Origin: CAIQPS01 sp963843455
GTDB lineage: Bacteria; Actinomycetota; Thermoleophilia; RBG-16-64-13
Length of the DNA: 64,000 bases
Direction: 5' to 3'
NCBI GenBank assembly: GCA_963843455.1
Contig: CAWJKE010000008.1
Span: forward strand, 62,001 to 126,000
The notes beneath the pieces are model-generated. The model was not told the DNA's origin and did not search any database. It saw only the letters and a list, made by a program, of their open reading frames with translations. Shown piece after piece: positions 50,662-58,456 of the stretch. Every line of letters starts with the position of its first letter. The stretch's first letter is position 1. The translations under genes and the position numbers were made by a program.

Positions 50662-51467
50662 CGGGAAGGTGCCCCGGCCCGCTTGAGGGCGGGCGGAGCG
50701 AACCCGTACGGGAGTTCGAGGTCGTGGGCCGCGAGTAACGCCTCATCCAGGAAGATGTCGTCGATGCGTCCGTCGGCGACGATCTGGCCTTGCGACAGGA
50801 TCAGAGCGCGTTCGCACAACTCGTATGCCACCGGCAGGTCGTGGGTGACGATGATCTTGGTCACCGGCAGCGCCTGCAGGATGTCGATGAGATGGCGGCG
50901 CGCCTTGGGATCCAGGTTGGACGACGGTTCGTCGAGCACGAGCACATCGGGGCGCATGGCCAGTACGGTAGCGGTGGCGATCCGCTTCTTCTGGCCGAAC
51001 GAGAGGTGGTGGGCAGAACGGTCCTCAGAGCCGGGCATCCCCACCGCCGCAAGGGCCTCTTTGACCCGGGCAACGATCTCGTCTCTGTCGAGGCCCATGT
51101 TGGCCGGTCCGAAGGCCACATCCTGACCCACGCTGGTCAGGAACAGCTGGTCTTCGGGATCCTGGAAGACCACGCCCACTCTGCTCCGGATCTCGCGTAG
51201 GTTCTTGTCTTCGACAGACCGCCCGAGGATGCGGAGGTCGCCGGTGCCCCGGAGGATGCCATTCAGATGGAGGAGCAGGGTACTCTTGCCGGCGCCGTTC
51301 GGTCCGATGATGGCCACCGACTCCCCCTGCTCGATCACCAAGTCGACACCCCGCAGTACCTCGGTGCCATCCGGGTAGGTGAAGCGGAGCCCAACCGCCT
51401 CCACGGCCGGCGGGAGCTGAGAGAGCAGTGGCGCATCACCCATGAGTGCGTGTGGTCTGGGAGCCAC
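50658..51467 (-). CDS. cbiO: Cobalt/nickel ECF transporter ATP-binding protein
   Basis: A 269-residue ABC ATPase that drives uptake by the CbiMNQO complex. Walker A is GPNGAGKST, the signature LSFGQKKRIA is the ECF-type variant, and Walker B is VLVLDEPSSNLDP, with THDLPVAYE as switch. The GTG start has AGGAGG six bases upstream. Last gene of the cbiMNQO operon, it ends in CTAG shared with pspC. Confidence 0.93.
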   Translation of the reverse strand: MAPRPHALMGDAPLLSQLPPAVEAVGLRFTYPDGTEVLRGVDLVIEQGESVAIIGPNGAGKSTLLLHLNGILRGTGDLRILGRSVEDKNLREIRSRVGVVFQDPEDQLFLTSVGQDVAFGPANMGLDRDEIVARVKEALAAVGMPGSEDRSAHHLSFGQKKRIATATVLAMRPDVLVLDEPSSNLDPKARRHLIDILQALPVTKIIVTHDLPVAYELCERALILSQGQIVADGRIDDIFLDEALLAAHDLELPYGFAPPALKRAGAPSR

Positions 51468-51475
51468 GCAACCTC

Positions 51476-52255
51476 CTACAGCGAAGAGACAACGCGGATC
51501 GCGACCGCGGCGCCAAGCAGGATCACCACAAAGGCGGCCTCGGCCGCGCCGAAGCTGCCGCCGGCGAGCGACCGCACCGTGCCCTCATAGCCGCGGCTGA
51601 GCATGGCCACGTAGACGCGTTCCCCCCGGCTGTAGCTGCGCAGGAACAGGGCGCTCAGCATGCGGCCCAGGGTGGGGACGTTCCAGAGCCAGCGTGCGCG
51701 GTAGTTGCGCGAAGCCATGGCCCGTTGCATGCGCCGCAACTCTTCCACGAAAACGAAGCTATACCGGTACATGAAGCTCACGATGAGAATGAAGATCCTC
51801 GGAGCTCTCAGCCTCTCGAATCCTGACACTATCTCGGGGAAGGTGGTGGTGGAGCCCAAGATGATCATGCTGAGTACCCCGAGCATCGCCTTGGCTCCGG
51901 CGTTCCACAGCACCAGTAGGCCTTCGTCCGTGACCCTCAAGCCGCCCAGGCTGTAGCCACCAGAGCCCGCCGTGTGAAAGAACGGCAGGAAGATGGCCAC
52001 CGCCAACACGAACGGCACGACGATCAGGGAGCGCTTCAGTACGTAGGTGAGCGACAGCCGGGCCAGGCCGATGAGGAACGCGAGCATCGCGGCGTAGAGA
52101 ACGAACGCCCACACCGCTTGGGCCGGCGTGGTCACGACCACCACAGTGAACATGATGAGACCGACGATCTTGGCTCGAGCATCCAGCCGGTGGACCAGAC
52201 TGTCATGGGTGCGAGCCTCGCTGAGAAAGCTCGTGGTCTCGGCAAGCGATTTCAG
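51476..52255 (-). CDS. cbiQ: Cobalt/nickel ECF transporter transmembrane protein CbiQ (CTG start proposed)
   Basis: A membrane protein of the EcfT/CbiQ family that couples the ATPase to the substrate-binding part. The coupling helices carry MYRYSFVFVEELRRMQRAM and SRGERVYVAMLSRGY. The only ATG in frame (52153) would cut the start before the conserved HRLDARAKIVGLIMF. A CTG at 52255 has GGGGAG nine bases upstream and gives 259 residues, the usual length. A TAG in frame just before it rules out earlier starts. Rare CTG starts are known, or the base is an error. Confidence 0.85.
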   Translation of the reverse strand: MKSLAETTSFLSEARTHDSLVHRLDARAKIVGLIMFTVVVVTTPAQAVWAFVLYAAMLAFLIGLARLSLTYVLKRSLIVVPFVLAVAIFLPFFHTAGSGGYSLGGLRVTDEGLLVLWNAGAKAMLGVLSMIILGSTTTFPEIVSGFERLRAPRIFILIVSFMYRYSFVFVEELRRMQRAMASRNYRARWLWNVPTLGRMLSALFLRSYSRGERVYVAMLSRGYEGTVRSLAGGSFGAAEAAFVVILLGAAVAIRVVSSL

Positions 52256-52282
52256 AGGTGTAGACTCCCCGACCTAGGGTCT

Positions 52283-53348
52283 CTAAGATGCGCCTGGGCC
52301 GTCCGATGAGCGCTCAGGCGGAGGGGAGGGCTGCACGCCTGCCGTTTGAGAAGCGGCGATGACCCTACGGGCGCTGAGCCCGCGACCCACCAGCAACACA
52401 AGGGCAAAGAGGACCACGGTGCCGAGGAGTCCGGCCGCGGCGGTAGCCACCTTCTCGTTGCCAAGCCCCGGCAGTTGGTAGTCGCCCAGGGGGGAGAAAC
52501 GCCACACAGGTTGCTCGGCCGCGGCCGTCTCGAAGCCCTGTCGGCAGCCACTCGCTCGAGACCATCGGGAGAGCCGGAAGCGAAGGGCGAGACGAATACC
52601 GCCAAGGCGACCGCTACTACCAGCCCCCCCACCACAAACGACCAGAAACGAGCCCGCCTGGAAGGGTACATGCCGGGCTGGCCCGCCGTGCGCCGCACGG
52701 TATCAAGCGGCAGGTGGTAGCTCTTGACCAGGTCGGGCCGGACGGCCAGCACCGCCGCGAGCAGAGCGGTGGTGATGATGGCCTCCCCCAAGCCGATGAT
52801 CATGTGTACCGAGACCATCGCCGGCAGCGCCACGCCCAAGGGCACCGTACCCGAGAGCCGCCAGTTCCAGCGAGGCGGCGGCCGATGCCAGGACGACCGA
52901 AATCCAGGAAGCCACGGCAAGACGAGATCAGGTAGCCGGCAAGCGTGCGGGGCAGGAGCTTCTTGAGCAGATAGAAAAGACCGAAGCCCACGAAAACCGC
53001 GACCACGCCCATGTTGAAGACGTTGGCGCCCAGCGCCGTGATCCCCCCGTCGGCCATACCCAGCGCCTGAACGACCAATACGACGGTCAGCACGATCGAG
53101 GCCGCCCAAGGCCCCAGTAGGGCAACGGCGAACATCGCCCCCAGGAAGTGACCACTGGTGCCACCAGCCACCGGAAAGTTGAGCATCTGAGCGGCGAAGA
53201 TGAAGGCGGCAGTCACGCCCAGTAGCGGTATGGTGCGCTCGCCCAGGTTCTTGCTGGTCTTGCGCACCGAATAGGCCACCACTCCCAGCGCAACGGCGCC
53301 CGTGGCCACGGCCGTGGGCACGTCGACAAAGCCGTCGGGGATATGCAC
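52283..53348 (-). CDS. cbiM: Cobalt/nickel ECF transporter S component CbiM with fused CbiN-like domain (three apparent frameshifts)
   Basis: The metal-binding component starts at a GTG with HIPDGFV (the N-terminal His-Ile-Pro-Asp-Gly that chelates Co/Ni), then FPVAGGTSGHFLGA and ALGANVFNMG. The frame changes near 52920 and near 52860, each explained by one extra base; the sequence then continues as MVSVHMIIGLGEAIITT. A missing base near 52536 leads from the PDGLE block into FSPLGDYQLPG, the CbiN-like part. With all three repaired the protein is 354 residues with no stop. AAGGAG precedes the GTG. Confidence 0.85.
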
Positions 53349-53350
53349 GG

Positions 53351-53785
53351 CTAGTTCTCCTTCGGGTGGTCGGACCCGTCTTGGCAGCTCGCGCAGAGCC
53401 CGAAGATGGTCAGTTGCTTGGCGGCGAATCCATGACCGGCGACGAGGGCCTGGTGCAGGTCGCCCAGCTCATCGTCGTGCACGTGGGCGACTGCGCCGCA
53501 CGACTCGCAGACGAGATGATGATGCGGCACCTCTTCCTCGACCTCAAAGAACCGCCTGGTAGGACCTAGATGCGTCTCTCTCACCAGGCGGAGATCGACC
53601 AACAGCTCCAGGGTGCGGTAGATGGTGGAGATATTGACGTGGGGAAACTGTACCTGCACCTCTCCACACACCTCTTCGGCGCTCATGTGCCGGTTCTCGC
53701 GGCGCAACACGTCCCAGACGAGCGTTCGTTGGGGGGTGAGGCGGTAGCCGAGGTCCTGGAGGGTCTGGGTAGCGTGATGAGTCAT
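53351..53785 (-). CDS. Fur-family regulator, probably nickel-responsive (Nur-like)
   Basis: A 144-residue metal-dependent repressor with a Fur-type winged helix (YRLTPQRTLVWDVL, SAEEVCGEVQVQFPHVNISTIYRTLELL). The dimer part has PHHHLVCESCGAVAHV and a C-terminal CASC pair, giving the structural zinc site. Its gene overlaps nothing but is two bases from cbiM, so it likely controls cobalt or nickel uptake. A Nur-type box lies in its promoter. A zinc (Zur) role is the main alternative. No Shine-Dalgarno is present, in line with a leaderless mRNA. Confidence 0.88.
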   Translation of the reverse strand: MTHHATQTLQDLGYRLTPQRTLVWDVLRRENRHMSAEEVCGEVQVQFPHVNISTIYRTLELLVDLRLVRETHLGPTRRFFEVEEEVPHHHLVCESCGAVAHVHDDELGDLHQALVAGHGFAAKQLTIFGLCASCQDGSDHPKEN

Positions 53786-53789
53786 CTTG

Positions 53790-53806
53790 TTGCGAGTCTA
53801 TTGCAA
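53790..53806 (-). promoter_or_regulatory. Nur-like operator
   Basis: On the plus strand TTGCGA (53790-53795), five bases, then TTGCAA (53801-53806) fit the Nur box tTGCaa-N5-ttGCAA with one mismatch. The box covers the -10 element of the Fur-family gene, as expected for repression. Confidence 0.6.
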
Positions 53807-53823
53807 TAGCGATTAGTTGTCAA
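53795..53823 (-). promoter_or_regulatory. Promoter of the Fur-family regulator and cbiMNQO
   Basis: On the minus strand TTGACA (53823-53818) and TAGACT (53800-53795) are exactly 17 bp apart. The ATG begins ten bases after the -10 box, so the transcript should be nearly leaderless. Confidence 0.7.
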
Positions 53824-53893
53824 TCTTGGGGGTGTGGATGCCGGACCAGACGTCTGCTAGTGTCTGCGGCGGAGATGAGGGAGGTGATGGCTT

Positions 53894-54994
53894 ATGACAG
53901 AGATGGCGAAGGGTGAGGCCCCGAAGGATGGCGTCCCGATGGGCGAGGTCCCCAGGCTGACCACCCTGTCCCATGGTTCCGGCTGAGCATGCAAGCTCGG
54001 CCCCAAGGACTTGGGGCAGGTCATGGCCATGTTGCCGCCCACCAGTGACCCGGCGCTGTTAGTCGGCTCCGACACGCTCGATGACGCGGCCGTCTACCGC
54101 CTGAACGACGAGATAGCCCTCGTCCAGACGGTCGACTTCTTCACGCCTGTGGTGGACGACCCTTACGATTTCGGGCGCATTGCCGCCGCCAATGCTTTCT
54201 CCGATATCTATGCCATGGGCGCCCGTCCGCTCACCGCGCTGAACATCGTCGCCTTTCCCTCGGGTGTTCTCCCGCTCGCATACTTGGGCCGTATCCTCCA
54301 GGGCGGCGCCGAGACGGCGCGGCTGGCCTCGGCGACGATAGTCGGGGGCCACACCATCGACGATCCCGAGCCCAAGTACGGGCTGGCGGTCACGGGTGTC
54401 ATCAAGCCCGGGGAAGAACTGACCAATGCCGGCGCCGTGCCGGGCGATCTCCTGGTGCTGACCAAGCCACTGGGTACGGGGGTCGTCGCGACGGCGATCA
54501 AACTGGGCAAGGCGTCGCCCGAGGCCATCACGGCAGCCACGGCTTCCATGGCCCATCTCAATCGGGATGCGGCGGAAGTAGCCCGCGAACAAGGGGTGCG
54601 AGGGCTCACCGACGTCACCGGGTTCGGCCTGCTGGGCCATCTGAGCGAGCTGTGCCGGGCCAGTGGCGTCGGCGCGGACCTGTGGTTCGATCAGCTACCT
54701 CTCCTACCGCAGGCCCAGGACCTCGCGCTCCAAGGAGTGGCGCCGGGCGGCTCCAGGAGGAATCTCGAGTATGTGGAGCCTTGGACCGCCTTTGACGACA
54801 CTCTGGAATCCTGGCAACGTCTCCTGTGCGCCGACGCCCAGACCTCCGGAGGCCTGCTTCTGTGCGTGTCCCCGGAGAGAGTGGAGACGGTGGTCCGCGC
54901 CCTCGAAATCCGCTCCACCCCTGCCGCCGCCGTCATCGGCAGGGTCCGGAGCCAAGACGGCGTGATGATGCGGGTGCGCGTGAGCCGGAGTTAG
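53894..54994 (+). CDS. selD: Selenide, water dikinase with an in-frame selenocysteine codon
   Basis: SelD makes selenophosphate from selenide and ATP for selenocysteine and selenouridine synthesis. ATG 53894 has GGGAGGTG seven bases upstream. The frame is open for 366 residues except for TGA at 53984-53986, at codon 31. That codon falls in the active site, giving HGSG-Sec-ACK, where most homologues have Cys or Sec. Downstream, VGSDTLDDAAVYRL and ATIVGGHTIDDPEPKYGL are typical SelD blocks. Translation from a later start (TTG 54011) would lose the catalytic region. The organism must have SelA, SelB and tRNA-Sec elsewhere. Confidence 0.95.
53984..53986 (+). other. Selenocysteine UGA codon of selD
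   Basis: The TGA lies between GGC (glycine) and GCA-TGC-AAG (Ala-Cys-Lys) in the conserved glycine-rich active-site loop, where SelD proteins have Sec or Cys. Confidence 0.9.
54000..54017 (+). promoter_or_regulatory. Candidate bacterial SECIS hairpin
   Basis: GCCCCAA (54000-54006) pairs with TTGGGGC (54011-54017) around the loop GGAC. The loop starts 21 bases after the UGA and begins with G, in the range reported for bacterial SelB-binding hairpins. Confidence 0.6.
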
Positions 54995-55006
54995 ACCCGA
55001 CCTCGG

Positions 55007-55360
55007 TCAGGTCCTCGCCGGCTCGACCACCGCGGCTTGGGCCTCATCGAGATCGCCAAAGACTCGAAAGTTGGGATCGACCAGCAGGCCGACTATCTCC
55101 AGAAGCCGTCGGACGTTCGGGTTGGGTCCCACCGCGCCCAGCCAGCCACGGTCGCGCAGGCGGCGTACCCCGGAAAGCAGAACCGAGAGTCCCCCGCTAT
55201 CGATATAGCTCACATCGCGAAGGTCCAGCAGCACCACGACATTGCCCTCGTCCAGAGAGCTGCTGAGTGCTGCTTCCACCGAGCCGCAATTGTTGTGATC
55301 TATGTCTCCACGCGCCTCGACCAGCGGCGTGTCCCCGAGTCGGGAAACCCTAACGTCCAT
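55007..55360 (-). CDS. STAS-domain anti-anti-sigma factor
   Basis: A 117-residue single STAS domain with the phosphoserine site VSYIDSGGLSVLLSG. It is like the STAS gene at 23032 (both have the GWLG-VG block after the switch helix) and may act on the same or a parallel sigma factor switch. The ATG at 55360 has GAGAAGG six bases upstream; a GTG six bases earlier lies inside that site. It is convergent with selD. Confidence 0.87.
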   Translation of the reverse strand: MDVRVSRLGDTPLVEARGDIDHNNCGSVEAALSSSLDEGNVVVLLDLRDVSYIDSGGLSVLLSGVRRLRDRGWLGAVGPNPNVRRLLEIVGLLVDPNFRVFGDLDEAQAAVVEPART

Positions 55361-55423
55361 GGTCACCTTCTCGATCCGGCTTGGGCGGACAAGATGCTGC
55401 GCATATCCACTCGCGAGTGTACC

Positions 55424-56878
55424 TCAAGGCGACCAGCGAAGGATGGGGTCGCGGGCCGCTCTGCCTTCATCGGGCCGTCGCACCGGGGTGGAGTGGGGAG
55501 CGGACGTCACCACGTGCGGGTCGTCGGTGAGCTCGCCGTGGATATGCACCATGACCCGCGCGAATTCGTCGAGCGTCGGCAGATCCTCGGTCTCGGTCGG
55601 CTCGATCATCAGGGCTTCTGGCACGATGAGCGGGAAGTAGACGGTGGGGGCGTGCATCCCAAAATCCAGGATGCGCTTGGCGATGTCGCGGGCCGCGCCA
55701 GGACCGTGGGCGGCGGCGGACAGTACGAACTCATGCATCGAAGGGCCGTCGAAGGGAAGCGGATAGAGCAGCTCCAGTCGCTTCCGTAGGTAGTTGGCGT
55801 TGAGCACCGCGTCCTCGCTCGCTTGGGTGAGCCCGTCGCCCCCCATGCGCAGCATATAGGCGTAGGCGCGGACGAGAACGCCCACGTTCCCGTAGAAGCC
55901 CTTCACCCGGCCGATGCTCCGTGGCCGGTCGTGGTCGAAGCGGTAGCCACCGCCCTCGCGGGGAGCGACAAGCGGCAGGGGCAGGTAGGGCTCCAAGCGC
56001 CGAGAGACGGCCACCGGCCCCGCCCCCGGGCCGCCGCCTCCGTGCGGGGTGGAGAAGGTCTTGTGCAGGTTGAGGTGGACGACGTCCATCCCCATGTCGC
56101 CGGGTCGGGCCTTTCCCATGACGGCGTTGAGATTCGCGCCGTCGTAGTAGCAGAGGGCACCGGCCTCGTGCACGAGCCGGGAGATCTCGAGAATGTCCTC
56201 CTCGAAGAGGCCCAGGGTGTTGGGGTTGGTAAGCATGATGGCCGCGGTGCGCTCGGAAAGGTTGGCCCGCAGAGCCTCGAGGTCGACCAGGCCCCGGTTG
56301 GAGCTGGGGATCTCGACCACCCGGTAACCGCCTATGGTGGCAGACGAGAGGTTCGTGCCGTGGGCGGAGTCGGGTACGATGACCGTGTCGCGCTCCGAGG
56401 ACGAGTGATCCCAGTGGTAGGCCTTTATCATCAGGATGCCGGTGAGCTCGCCCTGGGCTCCCGCCGCGGGCTGGAGGCTGGCCCGGTGCATACCCGTTAT
56501 CTCGAGCAGACCCCGTTCGAGCTCGTGCATGACTTCCAGGATCCCCTGGACTTCGTCCTCGGCCTGATAGGGATGTAGGTCGGCAAAGCCCGGGAGCGCG
56601 GCCACCTCGTCGTTGAGCTTGGGGTTGTACTTCATGGTGCACGACCCCAGGGGATAGAAGCCGGTATCGACGCAATGGTTGAGATGGGCGAGGCGGGTGT
56701 AGTGGCGCACCACTTGGGCCTCGGCCACCTCGGGCAGGCCCGGGGGGATGCGGCGCAGCCGCACTCCCGGCAACAGGTCGGCAAGGTCCGCGTCCGGAAC
56801 CCCGGGAGCGGGCAGATCGACGCCGCGGTGGCCCGGGATGCTCTTGGCGAAGATGGGCTGTTCCAAGTGATCAGGCAT
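55424..56878 (-). CDS. gcvPB: Glycine dehydrogenase (decarboxylating) subunit 2
   Basis: The 484-residue PLP-carrying half of split P-protein, which decarboxylates glycine in the cleavage system. The PLP lysine is in LHKTFSTPHGGGGPGAGP. GSCTMKYNPKLND near residue 75 and PLVAPREGGGYRFD are typical of two-subunit enzymes. Its ATG overlaps the gcvPA stop by one base. Genes for the T and H proteins are not in the window. Confidence 0.94.
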   Translation of the reverse strand: MPDHLEQPIFAKSIPGHRGVDLPAPGVPDADLADLLPGVRLRRIPPGLPEVAEAQVVRHYTRLAHLNHCVDTGFYPLGSCTMKYNPKLNDEVAALPGFADLHPYQAEDEVQGILEVMHELERGLLEITGMHRASLQPAAGAQGELTGILMIKAYHWDHSSSERDTVIVPDSAHGTNLSSATIGGYRVVEIPSSNRGLVDLEALRANLSERTAAIMLTNPNTLGLFEEDILEISRLVHEAGALCYYDGANLNAVMGKARPGDMGMDVVHLNLHKTFSTPHGGGGPGAGPVAVSRRLEPYLPLPLVAPREGGGYRFDHDRPRSIGRVKGFYGNVGVLVRAYAYMLRMGGDGLTQASEDAVLNANYLRKRLELLYPLPFDGPSMHEFVLSAAAHGPGAARDIAKRILDFGMHAPTVYFPLIVPEALMIEPTETEDLPTLDEFARVMVHIHGELTDDPHVVTSAPHSTPVRRPDEGRAARDPILRWSP

Positions 56879-58299
56879 CAGAGGTTGACCTCAGGGCTGC
56901 CCGCCGGCGGCGCGCCGCCCGCCGCGAGGACGCCGGCGGCCGCCTCCACGTACGCGTCGAGGGCTTCCGGGGGATTGAGTTCTGTCACTGCCACCAGCAG
57001 CCACTCCTCGGGCGGCGCCGCCAACGGCGCCTGGCCCGGGTCCGCCGCTTGTCCCCGCCACAGCCTGGACAGCGGCACGCCGGGGTCCACGCCTCGCGTC
57101 CGCATGGTTCGGGCGAAGTCGTCGGCGGGGAGGGGCAGCCGGAGCGCGAATTCGTTGAAGAACGGTCCGTCGACCAGGGAGCGTACGCCCGGAAGGGCGC
57201 AGAGGCGGGAGTGCAGATAGTGGGCGCGGCGCAGGCAGATCTCGCCGCGCTCCCTCAGACCGGCGGGACCGAGCAAGGCAAGGTGTATCGTCGCTGCCAA
57301 TGCGCTCAGCGCCTGGTTTGAGCAGATGTTCGAAGTGGCCTTGGCCCTGCGGATATGTTGCTCCCGGGCCTGCAGGGTGAGTGTGTAGCAGATCCGGCCG
57401 TCTTCGTCGATCGTCTGGCTCACCAGCCGGCCGGGGATCTGGCGCACGTGTTCGTTCCGGCAGGCGAGAAAGCCCACCGAGGGTCCGCCGAACGAGGGTG
57501 GGCATCCGAAGACCTGAGCGTCACCCAGGACGATATCGGCTCCAAGGGCGCCGGGAGACTCGAGCACCCCCAGAGTCGCCGGGTTGACCGAGACGATGAG
57601 GTGCGCGCCGGCTGCGTGCGCCGCCGCGGCCAAAGGCTCGAGGTCCTCGATCACTCCAAGGTGATTGGGTTGCTGGACGAGCAGGGCGCCCACCCCGGAT
57701 GGCAGTCCGTCCACCGGCGGAATGGCGGTCGCGCCCGTGCGCGCATCGAGGGGCAGAGGGTGGAGCGCGATGGACGGGCCACTCGCGTAGGTGGCCAGCA
57801 CCATGCGGGCCTCGGGATGCACTCCCGCCGAGACCGCCAGCATCTCCCGCCGGTTTGCCCGCAGCGCCATGAAGGCTCCTTCGGCCAGCGCCGAGGGGCC
57901 GTCGTAGAGGGAGGCGTTGGCCACCTCCATGCCCGTGAGCTCGCAGATACAGGTCTGGAATTCGAATATGTGCTCGAGGGTGCCTTGACTCACTTCCGGT
58001 TGATACGGGGTGTAAGCGGTGGCGAACTCGCTGCGCGACACCAGAGCCCGGACGGCAGCCGGCACGAAGTGGCGATAGCACCCGGCGCCGAGGAACGAGG
58101 CTGGGCCCGGGCGACGATCGGTGGCCGCCAAGGCCTCGGTCACTGCGCGCGTCTCCTGCTCGCTCAAGCCGGGCGGGAGTCGGAGGTCTGCTTCGCGAAG
58201 TCGCCGGGGTATCTGCGCAAAGAGATCTTCGGTGCTCGAAGCGCCGACCATTTCCAGCATCCTCTGGCGATCCTGCTCGCTATGCACCGTGTATGGCAT
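56878..58299 (-). CDS. gcvPA: Glycine dehydrogenase (decarboxylating) subunit 1
   Basis: The 473-residue N-terminal half of split P-protein. FLGAGCYRHFVPAAVRALVSRSEF, TAYTPYQPEVSQGTLEHIFEFQ and GPSVGFLACRNEHVRQIPGRLV are conserved in this subunit, which has lost the PLP lysine. It works only with GcvPB, translated from the same transcript. The start ATG has no strong ribosome site. Confidence 0.94.
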   Translation of the reverse strand: MPYTVHSEQDRQRMLEMVGASSTEDLFAQIPRRLREADLRLPPGLSEQETRAVTEALAATDRRPGPASFLGAGCYRHFVPAAVRALVSRSEFATAYTPYQPEVSQGTLEHIFEFQTCICELTGMEVANASLYDGPSALAEGAFMALRANRREMLAVSAGVHPEARMVLATYASGPSIALHPLPLDARTGATAIPPVDGLPSGVGALLVQQPNHLGVIEDLEPLAAAAHAAGAHLIVSVNPATLGVLESPGALGADIVLGDAQVFGCPPSFGGPSVGFLACRNEHVRQIPGRLVSQTIDEDGRICYTLTLQAREQHIRRAKATSNICSNQALSALAATIHLALLGPAGLRERGEICLRRAHYLHSRLCALPGVRSLVDGPFFNEFALRLPLPADDFARTMRTRGVDPGVPLSRLWRGQAADPGQAPLAAPPEEWLLVAVTELNPPEALDAYVEAAAGVLAAGGAPPAGSPEVNL

Positions 58300-58456
58300 C
58301 AGGACTTCATGTTAGCTCGTTCACACTTTCCTCACATCTTGCCTTGATGCTGGACACGCAGGTGAGCGGAAGGCGTGCGCCGTCTCCGCCGGGAGCGGTC
58401 AAAGGGGCGTGTGTTACCATACGTCTCGCTAACCATCCTCACACCGAGAGACGGGC

